Source: Levilactobacillus lanxiensis | GTDB taxonomy: Bacteria; Bacillota; Bacilli; Lactobacillales; Lactobacillaceae | Direction of reading: 5' to 3' | Assembly (NCBI RefSeq): GCF_016861655.1 | Contig: NZ_BOLN01000002.1 | Span: 186,001 to 250,000 of the forward strand | DNA: 64,000 bases | Shown: piece after piece, positions 16,791-26,348 of the stretch | Position numbering within the stretch: position 1 is the stretch's first letter | Layout: each line of letters opens with the position of its first letter | Notes under the pieces: generated by a model | Database searches by the model: none | The model's input: the letters and a program-made list of their open reading frames with translations, nothing else | Told to the model about the DNA's origin: nothing | Made by a program: the position numbers and the translations under genes

Positions 16791-17254
16791 TTGTTTAACC
16801 CGAGTTAGTCGTTGGCATCAGCTATTGTCAGTTGATTTTCTGCTTTGGGTGTTTTCCATTTTTACTCTGGTTGCACCTCGACTAAGATCATCGACAGATT
16901 AGTGTTCCTGACTCGTGATTCTGGGGGCAACTAAGATTTAACCCAAACCACTGGTACCGCCAACAATCTCCGGAACACTAATTGGCGTTAGTCATTTTCC
17001 ACCTAGCCCTTTTCGGCTACTGACATTTTCACCGTAATGGTTTCAAACTTCGACTATTTTCACCCACTGACAGGTTTCATCGTTGGTTCGTTTTACACCC
17101 AGTTTTGCTTAAGTCTGGGAGCCCATTTATCGCTCTCAGGCTTATTTTTATGGTCTTTCCGGGACATTATGAGAAAATCATGATAAAAAAGTTTCCTTTT
17201 ACCCGTGAAAGGGTTAACCTGTTCTTAACAAATAGTTTTAAGGAGGATTTCTGT
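16791..17254. other. Gap before pepO
   Basis: No gene is seen. It holds an 11-bp inverted repeat, ATTAGTGTTCC (16898-16908) and GGAACACTAAT (16972-16982), around 63 bp, then the terminator at 17110, then the pepO leader. Confidence 0.5.
17110..17150 (+). terminator. Intrinsic terminator, probably of the MarR gene
   Basis: TAAGTCTGGGAG pairs with CTCTCAGGCTTA over 12 bp (two G-T pairs), then TTTTTATGG. It lies beyond the fold-back element and 105 bp before pepO. Confidence 0.7.
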
Positions 17255-19213
17255 ATGCGACTTGATAATTATTCGTCCAACCAAACCCTGCCAACCATGG
17301 CTAGTGGCTTCCCGGTGGATACAGCTAAACTGACCGACGACCTGTACGATGCGGTCAACGGCAAATGGGCCGAACAGGCGACCATTCCTGGGGACCACTC
17401 CTCGACTGGTGGCTTCATGGACCTGGTCGACAACATTGAACACACCCTGATGAGCGACTTCGACGACCTGTTGGCTGGCAAGCTCACCCCGGCTAACCCT
17501 GAGATGGCTGAGTTCAAGAAGCTATACACCTTGGCCCTGGATGCCGACCGTCGCAACAAAGACGGCGTAACGCCCCTCAAGCCTTACCTGGCTAAAATTG
17601 AAGGCCTGAAAGACCTCGCTGACCTGAACGCCCACCTGGTTGAATGGTTCCAAACCGACCTGCCAACCCCCGTCGACATCAGTGTTGAAGCCGACATGAA
17701 GGACACCAGCAACTACGCCCTTTATTTGGACGCCCCAAGCCTGATTCTCCCTGATAAAACTTACTACGAAAAGGATAACCCCGCCGCTAAGCAATTGATG
17801 CCCGTCTTCACGACGACCGCCGTCAAGGTCTTAGTTTTGGCTGGTTACGCTGAAGACCGGGCCAAGGAAATCGTGGAACAAGCGAAGGCCTTCGATGCAC
17901 AGATTGCGCCACACGTGAAGTCCGCAGAAGAATCTGCCGACTACGTTAAGATGTACAACCCCTTCCCACTGGCCGACGTGGATGCCAAGATTGACAACCT
18001 CGATTTGACCAGCACCATCAAGGGCTTGATCAACGACGTGCCTGCCCAAGTCATCCTGCCACAACCCACCTACTTTGATGCCGTTAACGACCTTTTGACG
18101 CCAGCCAACTTTGATAACTTAAAGAGCTGGATGCTGGTCAACACGGTTCTTGGCGCCACGGGTGCTTTGACCGAGGACTTCCGCCAAGTCGGTGGCACTT
18201 ACCGTCGGGCCCTGTCCGGTCAAAAGGAAGCGCGCTCACCTAAGAAGGCCGCCTACTACCTGGCAACCGGTACGTTTGGCCAAGTCGTCGGTGACTACTA
18301 CGGTCGCAAGTACTTTGGTGAAGCTGCCAAGGCCGACGTCCGTGAAATGGTCCTGAAGATGGCGCGCGTTTACCAAAACCGGCTCAAGTCAAACGACTGG
18401 CTGAGCACCGCCACCAGCGAAAAAGCCATCGTCAAGCTGCAGAAGTTAACCATCAAGGTCGGCTACCCAGACGAAATCGACCCACTTTACAGCAAGTTTA
18501 CGATCGACGAAAACGCCTCACTCTTTGAAAACTTACAAAACATTACCGAAATCATCATCAAGAATCACTTTGGCCACTGGGGTCAACCCGTTGACCGGAA
18601 GCGTTGGGACATGAGCGCCAACACCGTCAACGCCTACTACTCCCCATCGAACAACGAAATCGTCTTCCCCGCTGCTATCCTGCAGAAGCCATTCTACAGT
18701 TTGGACCAACCAAGCAGCGCGAACTACGGCGGTATCGGGGCCGTCATTGCCCATGAAATTTCTCACGCGTTCGATAACAACGGTTCACAATTCGATGAAT
18801 TTGGGAACCTGAACAACTGGTGGACCGACCAAGACTTAGCCCACTTCAAGGACTTGGCCCAAGCCATGATCGATGAGTTTGACGGCATCGAATTCGCTGG
18901 CCAAAAGGTCAACGGGAAGCTGACCGTCTCCGAAAACATCGCCGACGCCGGCGGACTGAGCTGTGCCTTAGAGGCCGCCAAGTCTTCCAGCGAAATCGAC
19001 CTGAAGGCGTTCTTCATCAACTGGGCCAACGTTTGGCGGATGAAGGCCACGACTGAATACATGCAACTGTTGCTGTCAATCGACGTCCATGCCCCAGCTA
19101 AACTGCGGGCCAACGTCCAGGTCAAGAACCTCGACGACTTCTTCAAGACCTTCGACGTCAAGCCAACGGACAACATGTACCTGGCACCAGACAAGCGGGT
19201 TAAGATCTGGTAA
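17255..19213 (+). CDS. pepO: M13-family oligoendopeptidase PepO
   Basis: A 652-aa zinc endopeptidase of the neprilysin-like M13 family (PF05649/PF01431). The catalytic HEISH motif is at about residues 500-504 (VIAHEISHAFDNNGSQFDEF), with the third zinc ligand in ENIADAGGL at about 560. The N-terminal domain opens with DDLYDAVNGKWAEQATIPGD, typical for lactobacillar PepO. It degrades medium-size peptides in the cytoplasm; no signal peptide is present. Start ATG at 17255 follows AAGGAGG at 7-8 nt. It is monocistronic, with a type C element 11 bp after the stop and a strong terminator beyond. Confidence 0.93.
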   Translation: MRLDNYSSNQTLPTMASGFPVDTAKLTDDLYDAVNGKWAEQATIPGDHSSTGGFMDLVDNIEHTLMSDFDDLLAGKLTPANPEMAEFKKLYTLALDADRRNKDGVTPLKPYLAKIEGLKDLADLNAHLVEWFQTDLPTPVDISVEADMKDTSNYALYLDAPSLILPDKTYYEKDNPAAKQLMPVFTTTAVKVLVLAGYAEDRAKEIVEQAKAFDAQIAPHVKSAEESADYVKMYNPFPLADVDAKIDNLDLTSTIKGLINDVPAQVILPQPTYFDAVNDLLTPANFDNLKSWMLVNTVLGATGALTEDFRQVGGTYRRALSGQKEARSPKKAAYYLATGTFGQVVGDYYGRKYFGEAAKADVREMVLKMARVYQNRLKSNDWLSTATSEKAIVKLQKLTIKVGYPDEIDPLYSKFTIDENASLFENLQNITEIIIKNHFGHWGQPVDRKRWDMSANTVNAYYSPSNNEIVFPAAILQKPFYSLDQPSSANYGGIGAVIAHEISHAFDNNGSQFDEFGNLNNWWTDQDLAHFKDLAQAMIDEFDGIEFAGQKVNGKLTVSENIADAGGLSCALEAAKSSSEIDLKAFFINWANVWRMKATTEYMQLLLSIDVHAPAKLRANVQVKNLDDFFKTFDVKPTDNMYLAPDKRVKIW

Positions 19214-19224
19214 GACTAGTCCCT

Positions 19225-19407
19225 GTCAGCGCCTGCCGGGCGGTCAAAATAGGACCGGTCCGCTGTGGAAGGCCGGTCGAAGCCAAAGAGCGGTCTTCAA
19301 CCTTGCTTTGAGCCGCCAAGAACGCGTCTCAAAGTCACCATTTTCTGAGTGGTTTGCTCAGAAAATCCCACGGCTAGGCCTATTTTGACCGCCCTCTCGG
19401 CTGACAC
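19225..19407 (-). repeat. Fold-back element, type C
   Basis: Outer arms GGGCGGTCAAAATAGG and CCTATTTTGACCGCCC are perfectly complementary but differ from type A arms. P2 is ATTTTCTGAG/CTCAGAAAAT; P3 CTTTGAG/CTCAAAG; P4 GAAGCC/CGGTCTTC. It starts 11 bp after the pepO stop. Confidence 0.88.
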
Positions 19408-19455
19408 TAGTTTTAACCAGCAACTTATCCTCTGTTTTCTAAATCAGTGTCAATT

Positions 19456-19498
19456 ATAAAAACTCTCGTAACCATTATCGGCTACGAGAGTTTTTTCG
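19456..19498. terminator. Bidirectional terminator between pepO and the adenosyltransferase gene
   Basis: AAAACTCTCGTA pairs with TACGAGAGTTTT over 12 bp, with T runs on both strands. It is beyond the type C element for pepO and beyond the element remnant for the minus-strand gene. Confidence 0.9.
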
Positions 19499-19540
19499 TG
19501 GAATCATTTTTACTTGCGACTAGTGCAGACAACCTACATC

Positions 19541-19585
19541 CCCTAGCAGGGCCGCTTGAATCCACTGCCGGGAACGCCCGCTGAC
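19541..19585 (+). repeat. Remnant of a type B element
   Basis: AGCAGGGCCGCTTGAATCC and CTGCCGGGAACGCCCGCTGA keep only the right end of the type B core. It sits directly beside the adenosyltransferase stop, with the usual polarity. Confidence 0.6.
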
Positions 19586-19588
19586 ACT

Positions 19589-20176
19589 CTATTTTGATGC
19601 CTTCTTAGCCAACCGCTTAGCATCACGTGCCGCCTTCAACTCGGCCTTTTCCTTATTGCTAGGCACTTCCTGATACCCATCCAAATGGTTCACGTACCGG
19701 GCCATCGCGAAAAGGTAATCCGATAAGCGGTTGAGGTACTTCAAAATGGCTGGTTCCAACGGCTGCTCGAGATTCAATGCAACGGCTGACCGTTCGGCAC
19801 GCCGCGCCACCGTGCGGGCATACTGCAGCCGTGCCCCGGACTCAGAACCACCGGGTAAAATGAACTCCCGTAACTCAGGCGTATTGTCCATAAAGAAGTC
19901 GACCCGTTCCTCTAGCGTCGTCGTATCCGCCAAGGTTATCTCCTGGTGGCGTTTCACACTGATGTCGGCCTCCAACTGATACAGCTTGCGTTGCACCTCG
20001 CTGAGCTCAACCACCAGGTCTGGATGTGCGCCCAAGCTAGCCACCACAACGCCAAGGTAGGACTGGAACTCATCAATGTCGCCCAGGGTCACAATCTGAG
20101 CATCGGTCTTCGACACCATCTTGCCACTAACCTGCTTGGTCATCCCCTGATCACCAACACCCGTATAAATTTTCAT
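19589..20176 (-). CDS. pduO: Cob(I)alamin adenosyltransferase, PduO type
   Basis: A 195-aa protein of the PduO/MMAB adenosyltransferase family (PF01923). KIYTGVGDQGMTKQVSGKMV is the N-terminal ATP-binding motif (TxxGDxGxT). GDIDEFQSYLG, the ILPGGSESGARLQYARTVAR segment and RRAERSAVAL include the conserved Arg residues, and LNRLSDYLFAMARYVN the C-terminal helix. It makes adenosylcobalamin from cob(I)alamin and ATP. I chose MKIYTG at 20176, with GGTGG about 8 nt before it. It directly follows nrdJ, whose product needs this cofactor. The tail (KAELKAARDAKRLAKK) is a basic extension. Confidence 0.9.
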   Translation of the reverse strand: MKIYTGVGDQGMTKQVSGKMVSKTDAQIVTLGDIDEFQSYLGVVVASLGAHPDLVVELSEVQRKLYQLEADISVKRHQEITLADTTTLEERVDFFMDNTPELREFILPGGSESGARLQYARTVARRAERSAVALNLEQPLEPAILKYLNRLSDYLFAMARYVNHLDGYQEVPSNKEKAELKAARDAKRLAKKASK

Positions 20177-20214
20177 GTTATTAGCCACCATTTCGTTAAT
20201 TTTTAGTCCAGATA

Positions 20215-20248
20215 CAACAAGAAGCGTTGATCAAAAATAATCAACGCC
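20215..20248 (-). terminator. Intrinsic terminator of nrdJ, beyond the element
   Basis: Leftward, GCGTTGAT pairs with ATCAACGC and is followed by TTCTTGTT. It lies between the type D element and the adenosyltransferase start, so nrdJ and pduO are probably separate transcripts. Confidence 0.7.
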
Positions 20249-20306
20249 TCAAGCATACACATATTTAATTAAAAGCACCAAACGTTAGGGTTAACACTAG
20301 CCCCAG

Positions 20307-20480
20307 CCGGAGGTAGCCAGACAGAGCCCCGTGTCGGTGGCATTAGCCGAGTGGTTTGCTCGGGTTAGGCCACGGCCGAGCTTTGAAACTCACGGGTTTA
20401 GTGAAGTTCACAGTCGCCCTGAAGACCGCTCTTCGGCTTCAGGTCTGCCCACGGGAGCGGCGTCTGGCTACCGTAGGCGG
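20307..20480 (+). repeat. Fold-back element, type D
   Basis: Outer arms GTAGCCAGAC and GTCTGGCTAC flanked by CCGGAG/CCGTAGG. P4 is CCTGAAGACCGC/CGGCTTCAGG. It ends 18 bp after the nrdJ stop and precedes the nrdJ terminator. Confidence 0.85.
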
Positions 20481-20498
20481 CAAGGCAAGTCGTTGAAC

Positions 20499-22751
20499 CT
20501 AACGGATTGGGCAGGCACCGCCGGCACAATCGGACTGGTCTACCAACTCAATATCCTTCTGATCATGGTTCCCGGTCATAGCCGCAAAGGTTTCTGCCAC
20601 GTCGGCCGTGATTTCCGCACACTTTTCCGTGTAGGTGTTGGCGTCGATGGGTTCCTTAGGCGCTTGCTTGAAGTCGGCGCCGCTGTATGGCAACAGGGAC
20701 GTGGACTTGATGGTGTTGCGGTATTGCATCAGTAGGTCGCTGATCTGGTCGCCCTCTTCGGGTTGGAACGTCACGGTACAACTAACCGCGTTGTCGGACC
20801 AGTACGTCTGGAGGAAGGCCTGGGTCGCAAATTGTTCGGCGATGGAGACCTCACCAGCGGACGCAAAAGCAGATTGATCGGCGTGAGCGGCCTTCACTGG
20901 GAATTCCACGCACATCGTGTTTTGACTGTACACGTCGGGCTCAACCTTGTAGCCACTAGCCTTCAAGGCTGGCAGCAACGGGTCGCTGTCCTGGAACCGA
21001 ATCCGTTGAATCAGGTAACGGGCGTAGTGGAAATGCATCCCCTCGGAAACGCCGGCTAATTTAGCAACCGTTCCGGAAGGCTTGACCGTCGTGTGCTTGA
21101 TGGAGGGTTGGCAACCCAACGTGGCGGAGTAATCCTTGTCCGCCTTGACCACGGCCGCGTACAGGTCACTGAAGCGTTTAACAGCCGTCTGATTGTAAAT
21201 AGGCGCCATGAACGTCTTGCCAGTCTCCGCATCGCGCTTGGCCTCAAAACCAGTGACCACACGTTGCTTGAAGGTCTTTAAGATCCAGTCTTGAATGCCG
21301 GACATGGAGACCCCGATGCGCCGGTTCTTCTGGATGGCCTTGCGGGAAACTTCCCAGTCATAGTGACTGAACGTGACCCGCTTGGTGTACCGGGCGCCTA
21401 AACCAAAGGCGTCCTCGAGTTGCCAGCCTTGGTCCTCAGCAACACCTGGGAAGACTTCAAACAGGTTGCAGGGTTCCCCGTTGCTCAGGGAAATTTCGCC
21501 ACACGGGTTGGTGCCCTCAACGGCTTCGTCAATGCCCTCCTGCCGGCCATCAATCAAGCGGCCGTAGTTACGGGACAGGCCGAGGTTCACGATGCCAGGT
21601 TCCCCGTTGTGTTGAATGGAATCGGCGATGGGCTGGTAATCGGTGAAGTCGCTGTCCACGGCCACACTGTTGTTGGAGGCCCAACGGTGATGGTAAAGCT
21701 TGTCTTTATCCTGTTTCATGGTGATGAAGTCATCGTCTTCGGCGCCACCTAAGGCCAATTCAGCCGAACGCCGGACGTTCCCAGCGACGACGGTCTTGCC
21801 GATCATGTTGCCCATGTCGGTGCAGTCGACGGCGGTCAGCTTACGGCCAACGGCGCCGTTTAAAATCGTATTGATATCAAATAACATTTCTACTAATGGC
21901 ATGGGACCAGAGGCCGTTCCCCCAAAGCCATGAATCGGCGCGTCCTTGGGCCGGATGTCGCTAATGTCCAAGACGACCTTGGTCTTGTCATCGGGATTGG
22001 TACCGTTGAAATGGGCATCAATCATGTTGGCGTTGGCTAAGACCCAGCCCTCACGCGTGTCTGGCAACCGGTAGTAGCGGGTGTCGGCCAAGGAATGGGC
22101 GTGCATCCAGTCGGTCTTGTCGACGGCACCCAACTTCAATGAAGCGTCGTAGGAGTCGCTCTCGCTGTCAATGACGACGGTCAGGTCCACGTGGTTGTCG
22201 ACCTGAGGCATCTGCCGGACGTTGTTAGGCGTCACGGAGAAGCCCACACCGCCACCCTTCATCAGTTGGTCAAACATGAAGGAAAATGGCATTGAGGCCG
22301 CGATTTGTTCCGGCTTCAGATAGCTGGGGATAATGTGGCTGTCCCCGTAGGCTTGCGGCCGCACGGCGATGAACCAACAGTTGTTGAGGGCATCCCCATT
22401 GCGGTGTTGGTAGTCGGTCCCGGAGATCCACAGGTTCCGGCCAGAGGGCGTTGCGGCCAGGCCGTAGATCAGTTTAAACAGGTTCTGGGCTTCGGTGGTC
22501 AGTTCGGTAATCACTTGGGCAGCGACGTGGTCGGCCTGCAAGCGAGGGTCGAGGTTAATGTTGCCTTCGACCACCCGTTGGACCGTTTCTGGCCACTCTT
22601 CGTTGCGTTGTTGGTCCGGTAGCCAGCGAGCGTAGGTCCGCTTGTAGGTTACCCAGCCGAGTTCACCCCAATGTGGTGTTACTTCGTTTTCTGTTTTGGC
22701 GATAAATTCGGGCGTCAGGCGTACTGGCGCAGCGGTTTCTACGTTCATCAT
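20499..22751 (-). CDS. nrdJ: Adenosylcobalamin-dependent ribonucleoside-triphosphate reductase (class II)
   Basis: A 750-aa monomeric class II reductase of the Lactobacillus leichmannii RTPR type, reducing NTPs to dNTPs with coenzyme B12. LNNCWF (Cys about 125) and NPCGEISLSNGEPCN give the active-site cysteines, including the thiyl-radical Cys and its partner. The C-terminal DCAGGACP (Cys 742 and 747) re-reduces the active site. KGGGVGFSV and GTVAKLAG are further family motifs. Start ATG ATG at 22751/22748, GGGAGA upstream. The promoter carries two NrdR boxes. It lies beside the enzyme that makes its cofactor. Confidence 0.95.
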   Translation of the reverse strand: MMNVETAAPVRLTPEFIAKTENEVTPHWGELGWVTYKRTYARWLPDQQRNEEWPETVQRVVEGNINLDPRLQADHVAAQVITELTTEAQNLFKLIYGLAATPSGRNLWISGTDYQHRNGDALNNCWFIAVRPQAYGDSHIIPSYLKPEQIAASMPFSFMFDQLMKGGGVGFSVTPNNVRQMPQVDNHVDLTVVIDSESDSYDASLKLGAVDKTDWMHAHSLADTRYYRLPDTREGWVLANANMIDAHFNGTNPDDKTKVVLDISDIRPKDAPIHGFGGTASGPMPLVEMLFDINTILNGAVGRKLTAVDCTDMGNMIGKTVVAGNVRRSAELALGGAEDDDFITMKQDKDKLYHHRWASNNSVAVDSDFTDYQPIADSIQHNGEPGIVNLGLSRNYGRLIDGRQEGIDEAVEGTNPCGEISLSNGEPCNLFEVFPGVAEDQGWQLEDAFGLGARYTKRVTFSHYDWEVSRKAIQKNRRIGVSMSGIQDWILKTFKQRVVTGFEAKRDAETGKTFMAPIYNQTAVKRFSDLYAAVVKADKDYSATLGCQPSIKHTTVKPSGTVAKLAGVSEGMHFHYARYLIQRIRFQDSDPLLPALKASGYKVEPDVYSQNTMCVEFPVKAAHADQSAFASAGEVSIAEQFATQAFLQTYWSDNAVSCTVTFQPEEGDQISDLLMQYRNTIKSTSLLPYSGADFKQAPKEPIDANTYTEKCAEITADVAETFAAMTGNHDQKDIELVDQSDCAGGACPIR

Positions 22752-22778
22752 AACAATCTCTCCCGTTCTTTAAGTCTA

Positions 22779-22823
22779 TACCAGATATAGTATCGCATTC
22801 GCCAAGCAAATACAATATATGGA
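22779..22823 (-). promoter_or_regulatory. nrdJ promoter with tandem NrdR boxes
   Basis: On the minus strand, TTGTAT (22810-22815), a 17-bp spacer and TACTAT (22787-22792). Two matches to the NrdR core CwATATaTwG, CAATATATGG at 22813-22822 (9/10) and CCAGATATAG at 22781-22790 (8/10), have starts 32 bp apart, the three-turn spacing typical of NrdR. They overlap the -35 and -10, so repression by NrdR is the expected control. Confidence 0.8.
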
Positions 22824-23369
22824 TATATTTAACTGTCCCCTGGACATTTCCACCTGAGACGCTACTACCAAAAATGGCCGAAAAAGCAACCCTTTTCGTC
22901 CGCCCAGTTAATTGTAATTGGACAAACAAACTGCCCCCTACAAGAACGCCGAAATCAGCAAAGGTGAACGGCCAACACCTGACGCAGTAAACTAACTGTT
23001 TAGGACGCAATTTAATTTCAAAATCATTGCCGCGCCAAAACAAAAAATTTTATTTTTTTCGATCAGCCAATGGGCGCTCACTTTGCTAACTACATCCCCC
23101 ATATCTTGGGGGTGATCTGCTGACCTGGCCCACTCCACGCTATTTTCCTTAAGATTGGGCAAAGCGCTTTACCTTCAAGCTTGTGCCGACTATGATGGGA
23201 TCACCTAATGATGTTTCTCCTTGAGGGCACCGTCTAATCCCGTGAGCCGGCTCGCAACTCGGTGGCAACCTTGTCACCCAATCAGCCAGTCATCACCGTA
23301 TGCACGACCCCTCACGGCCAGTGACGACCACCTGACTAGCACAACCGTCAGAGAAATGAGATGGAATGA
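22824..23369. other. Gap between nrdJ and the LURP gene
   Basis: No supported gene. A hairpin CCCCC/GGGGG lies at 23096-23112 and an AAAGCGCTTT palindrome (half-match to a cre site) near 23161-23170, about 200 bp before the LURP start. I looked for a cobalamin riboswitch in the nrdJ leader and saw none. Confidence 0.5.
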
Positions 23370-23867
23370 ATGCACAAGCTATATTTGACCCAACAACCAT
23401 GGGCGTTGCAAGAACGATTCAGCGTGCACGACGACCATAACGCCCCCGTCTACCAGGTCGTCAGCAGTAAGTTTCAAATGCCCAAGTTTTTTGAAATTTT
23501 AGACGTCAACAATCAGGTCGTGGCAACCGTCACGAAGAAACCCCTGAGCCTGGTGGCGACCTACTACCTGCAGATTGGCGGCAAGACGGTGGCCACGATT
23601 CAAAAGCGTCCCACCTTCCTGCGGCCCAGCTACGACCTGACGACGGTCGGACTAACCGTCACCGGTTCCCTCTGGGATTTGAATTTTGAAATCAAACGCC
23701 AAGACCAAGTCGTCGGCCGCGTCAGAAGGGCCGGCCTGAGCATCAACAACAAGTACGAAATCGTGGTCCTGGATGACGACAGCCAACTGATTCTGGTCGG
23801 CTTGGTTCTAGCCATCGACTACGGCAGACACATGGCAGCCGCCGCGGCCGTAGGCACCACATTTTAA
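23370..23867 (+). CDS. LURP-one-related / tubby-C-like protein (YxjI type)
   Basis: A 165-aa protein of the LOR/YxjI family (PF04525): a beta-barrel around a central helix. Repeated strand pairs such as YQVVSSKFQMPKFFEILDVN, YYLQIGGKTVATIQKRPTFL and WDLNFEIKRQDQVVGRVRRA are the family pattern, ending in the long helical DDDSQLILVGLVLAIDYGRH. Family members are thought to bind lipids or scaffold membrane processes; none of that is shown here. The ribosome site GAGATGGAAT is weak. Its own terminator follows. Confidence 0.8.
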   Translation: MHKLYLTQQPWALQERFSVHDDHNAPVYQVVSSKFQMPKFFEILDVNNQVVATVTKKPLSLVATYYLQIGGKTVATIQKRPTFLRPSYDLTTVGLTVTGSLWDLNFEIKRQDQVVGRVRRAGLSINNKYEIVVLDDDSQLILVGLVLAIDYGRHMAAAAAVGTTF

Positions 23868-23877
23868 ATGAACACGC

Positions 23878-23915
23878 AAAGGGACTTGGGCAATCGCTCA
23901 AGTCCCTTTCGTTTG
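23878..23915 (+). terminator. Intrinsic terminator of the LURP gene
   Basis: AAAGGGACTTG pairs with CAAGTCCCTTT over 11 bp, then CGTTTG. Starts 11 bp after the stop. Confidence 0.85.
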
Positions 23916-23932
23916 CTTGTAAATCTAGTGTT

Positions 23933-23968
23933 AAAGAAAAAGCCGGGCAACAAACTTCAGCCCGACTA
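23933..23968 (-). terminator. Intrinsic terminator of the LacI-family gene, beyond two elements
   Basis: Leftward, AGTCGGGC pairs with GCCCGGCT across an 11-nt loop, followed by TTTTTCTTT. The only feeding gene ends at 24517, so both fold-back elements are in its 3' region. Confidence 0.8.
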
Positions 23969-24027
23969 GAAGATAGTATTCAATTAAAGATACAATTCTA
24001 CACTCACAGAATCCGGGTTAAGCTAGC

Positions 24028-24283
24028 GTCAGCCGCAGGGCTGGGAAAACTGTGCCAGTCGTGGGAGTGACCAGAGGCGAGCCAAGGTGCCCGGCTGTGT
24101 CGATGGTCTTAGTAGAGTGATTTTCTCTACTTAGAGCATGGGACAACCTTTGAGACCGCACTTCAGGCTCAAAGTTGAGGTGGAAGTTCGCCCTTCGGCT
24201 GGAACCGGCCCCACAGCAGGGTGGTTACCGTAGCGCGCCGCCGGGAACGACCAGCACCACGCCACGGCCCGGTTTTCACAACC
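24028..24283 (+). repeat. Fold-back element, type B
   Basis: Complete copy: GTCAGCCGCAGGGCTGGG to GGCCCGGTTTTCACAACCC, with the right arm slightly degraded. First member of a B-A pair. Confidence 0.88.
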
Positions 24284-24321
24284 CAATACTACAGACAAGC
24301 TTCAACCCGGGTTAAGCCAGT

Positions 24322-24502
24322 GTCAGCCGCAGGGCTGGTGAAAATGGGCTCAGCCGTGGGAGTTGCCTTAGCGGTTTACCGCTTAGGCAACTGATATCTT
24401 TGAGACGCGGTCTGCGGCTCAAAGTAAGTCTGGAGACCGCCTTTCAGGCTCCGGGCGTTCGCCCACAGCGTCACGGCCCAGTTTTCACCAGCCCGGAGGC
24501 AC
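24322..24502 (+). repeat. Fold-back element, type A
   Basis: Complete copy. Outer stem GGGCTGGTGAAAATGGGC; P2 GTTGCCTTAGCGG/CCGCTTAGGCAAC with TTTA loop; P3 CTTTGAGAC/GGCTCAAAG; P4 CTGGAGACCGC/AGGCTCCGG. It ends 14 bp after the regulator's stop. Confidence 0.92.
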
Positions 24503-24516
24503 CACCAAAGACCAGC

Positions 24517-25545
<1,029 letters not shown>

Positions 25546-25566
25546 TTATCATTAAACTAATGCTGC

Positions 25567-25727
25567 GTGGTAACTGATTCCGCCTGCGGTTCGTTGACTC
25601 CGCCTACGGTAGATTAGGGACGCTTCAACCTGTGGGACCCGACTAAAGCCTGAGGTGCGGTCTTTAGCCTCGGGTTCGGTCCCTATCTACCTCCGGCTCC
25701 GTCAGCGAACCAGGCATCAGTTACCAC
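25567..25727 (-). repeat. Fold-back element, type D, compact
   Basis: Very long outer stem: GTGGTAACTGAT/ATCAGTTACCAC, GGTTCGTTGAC/GTCAGCGAACC and GTAGATTAGGGAC/GTCCCTATCTAC, enclosing a single hairpin CTAAAGCC/CGGTCTTTAG. P2 and P3 are missing. It lies 27 bp upstream of the galR start, P4 side towards the gene. Confidence 0.82.
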
Positions 25728-26145
25728 GGCAACGTTTCCTTCTACAATTATTCAGTGGTTGCTGGCAATCCACAGTCCATGTCACGATAGTTTTCTACCA
25801 TAAAGATAGACTACATGATGTCAGCACCTACGCAACAACGTATGTACTAGCTAAACCAGCAGTCGCGGTTCAAACAAACATATTAATAACCAACCAATTA
25901 CCGCAACCACTAGTTCAACCAGTGAATTCTTTTGAAACGTCACATGGGGTTGAGCCGTCCAGCATGGCCAAAACCACACCGAACCACAACAACCCCATGG
26001 TTTGATTATTTAGTTGATTGAAACTCTACCCAGCTTAGCTGACCACGGCACGTGGCACCCAAAGCTCAGATACCACCACAACCACCCCAGCAGCCAAGGC
26101 CAACAGCTCAGACCAGTTACCCGCAAATCTACGGGCTAAACCATT
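25728..26145. other. Gap between two elements, galT-galR
   Basis: No gene is seen. A 10-bp inverted repeat CATGGGGTTG (25943-25952) and CAACCCCATG (25990-25999) could form a hairpin in the galT transcript but has no T run. Confidence 0.5.
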
Positions 26146-26330
26146 GTGAGCCGCAGGGCTGGTGAAAATGGGCTCAGCCGTGGGAGTTGCCTTAGCGGTT
26201 TACCGCTTAGGCAACTGATATCTTTGAGACTCGGTCTATGAGGCTCAAAGTAAGCACGGAGACCGCCTTTTGGCTCCGGGCGTTCGCCCACAGCGCCACG
26301 GCCCATTTTCACCAGCCCGGAGGCGCTGTC
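26146..26330 (+). repeat. Fold-back element, type A
   Basis: Complete copy from GTGAGCCGCAGGGCTGG to CCCGGAGGCGCTGTC; P3 is CTTTGAGACTCGG/TGAGGCTCAAAG. It ends 18 bp after the galT stop. Confidence 0.9.
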
Positions 26331-26348
26331 AACACACAGTGAAGCCCG

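Noticed and set aside
22752-22830. Cobalamin riboswitch in front of nrdJ
   Set aside because: The likely transcript start is only about 30 bp from the ATG, leaving no room for a B12 aptamer, and no B12-box-like sequence is visible.
22663-23043. 126-codon frame overlapping the start of nrdJ
   Set aside because: It runs through the NrdR boxes and promoter and into nrdJ out of frame. No ribosome site or family resemblance.
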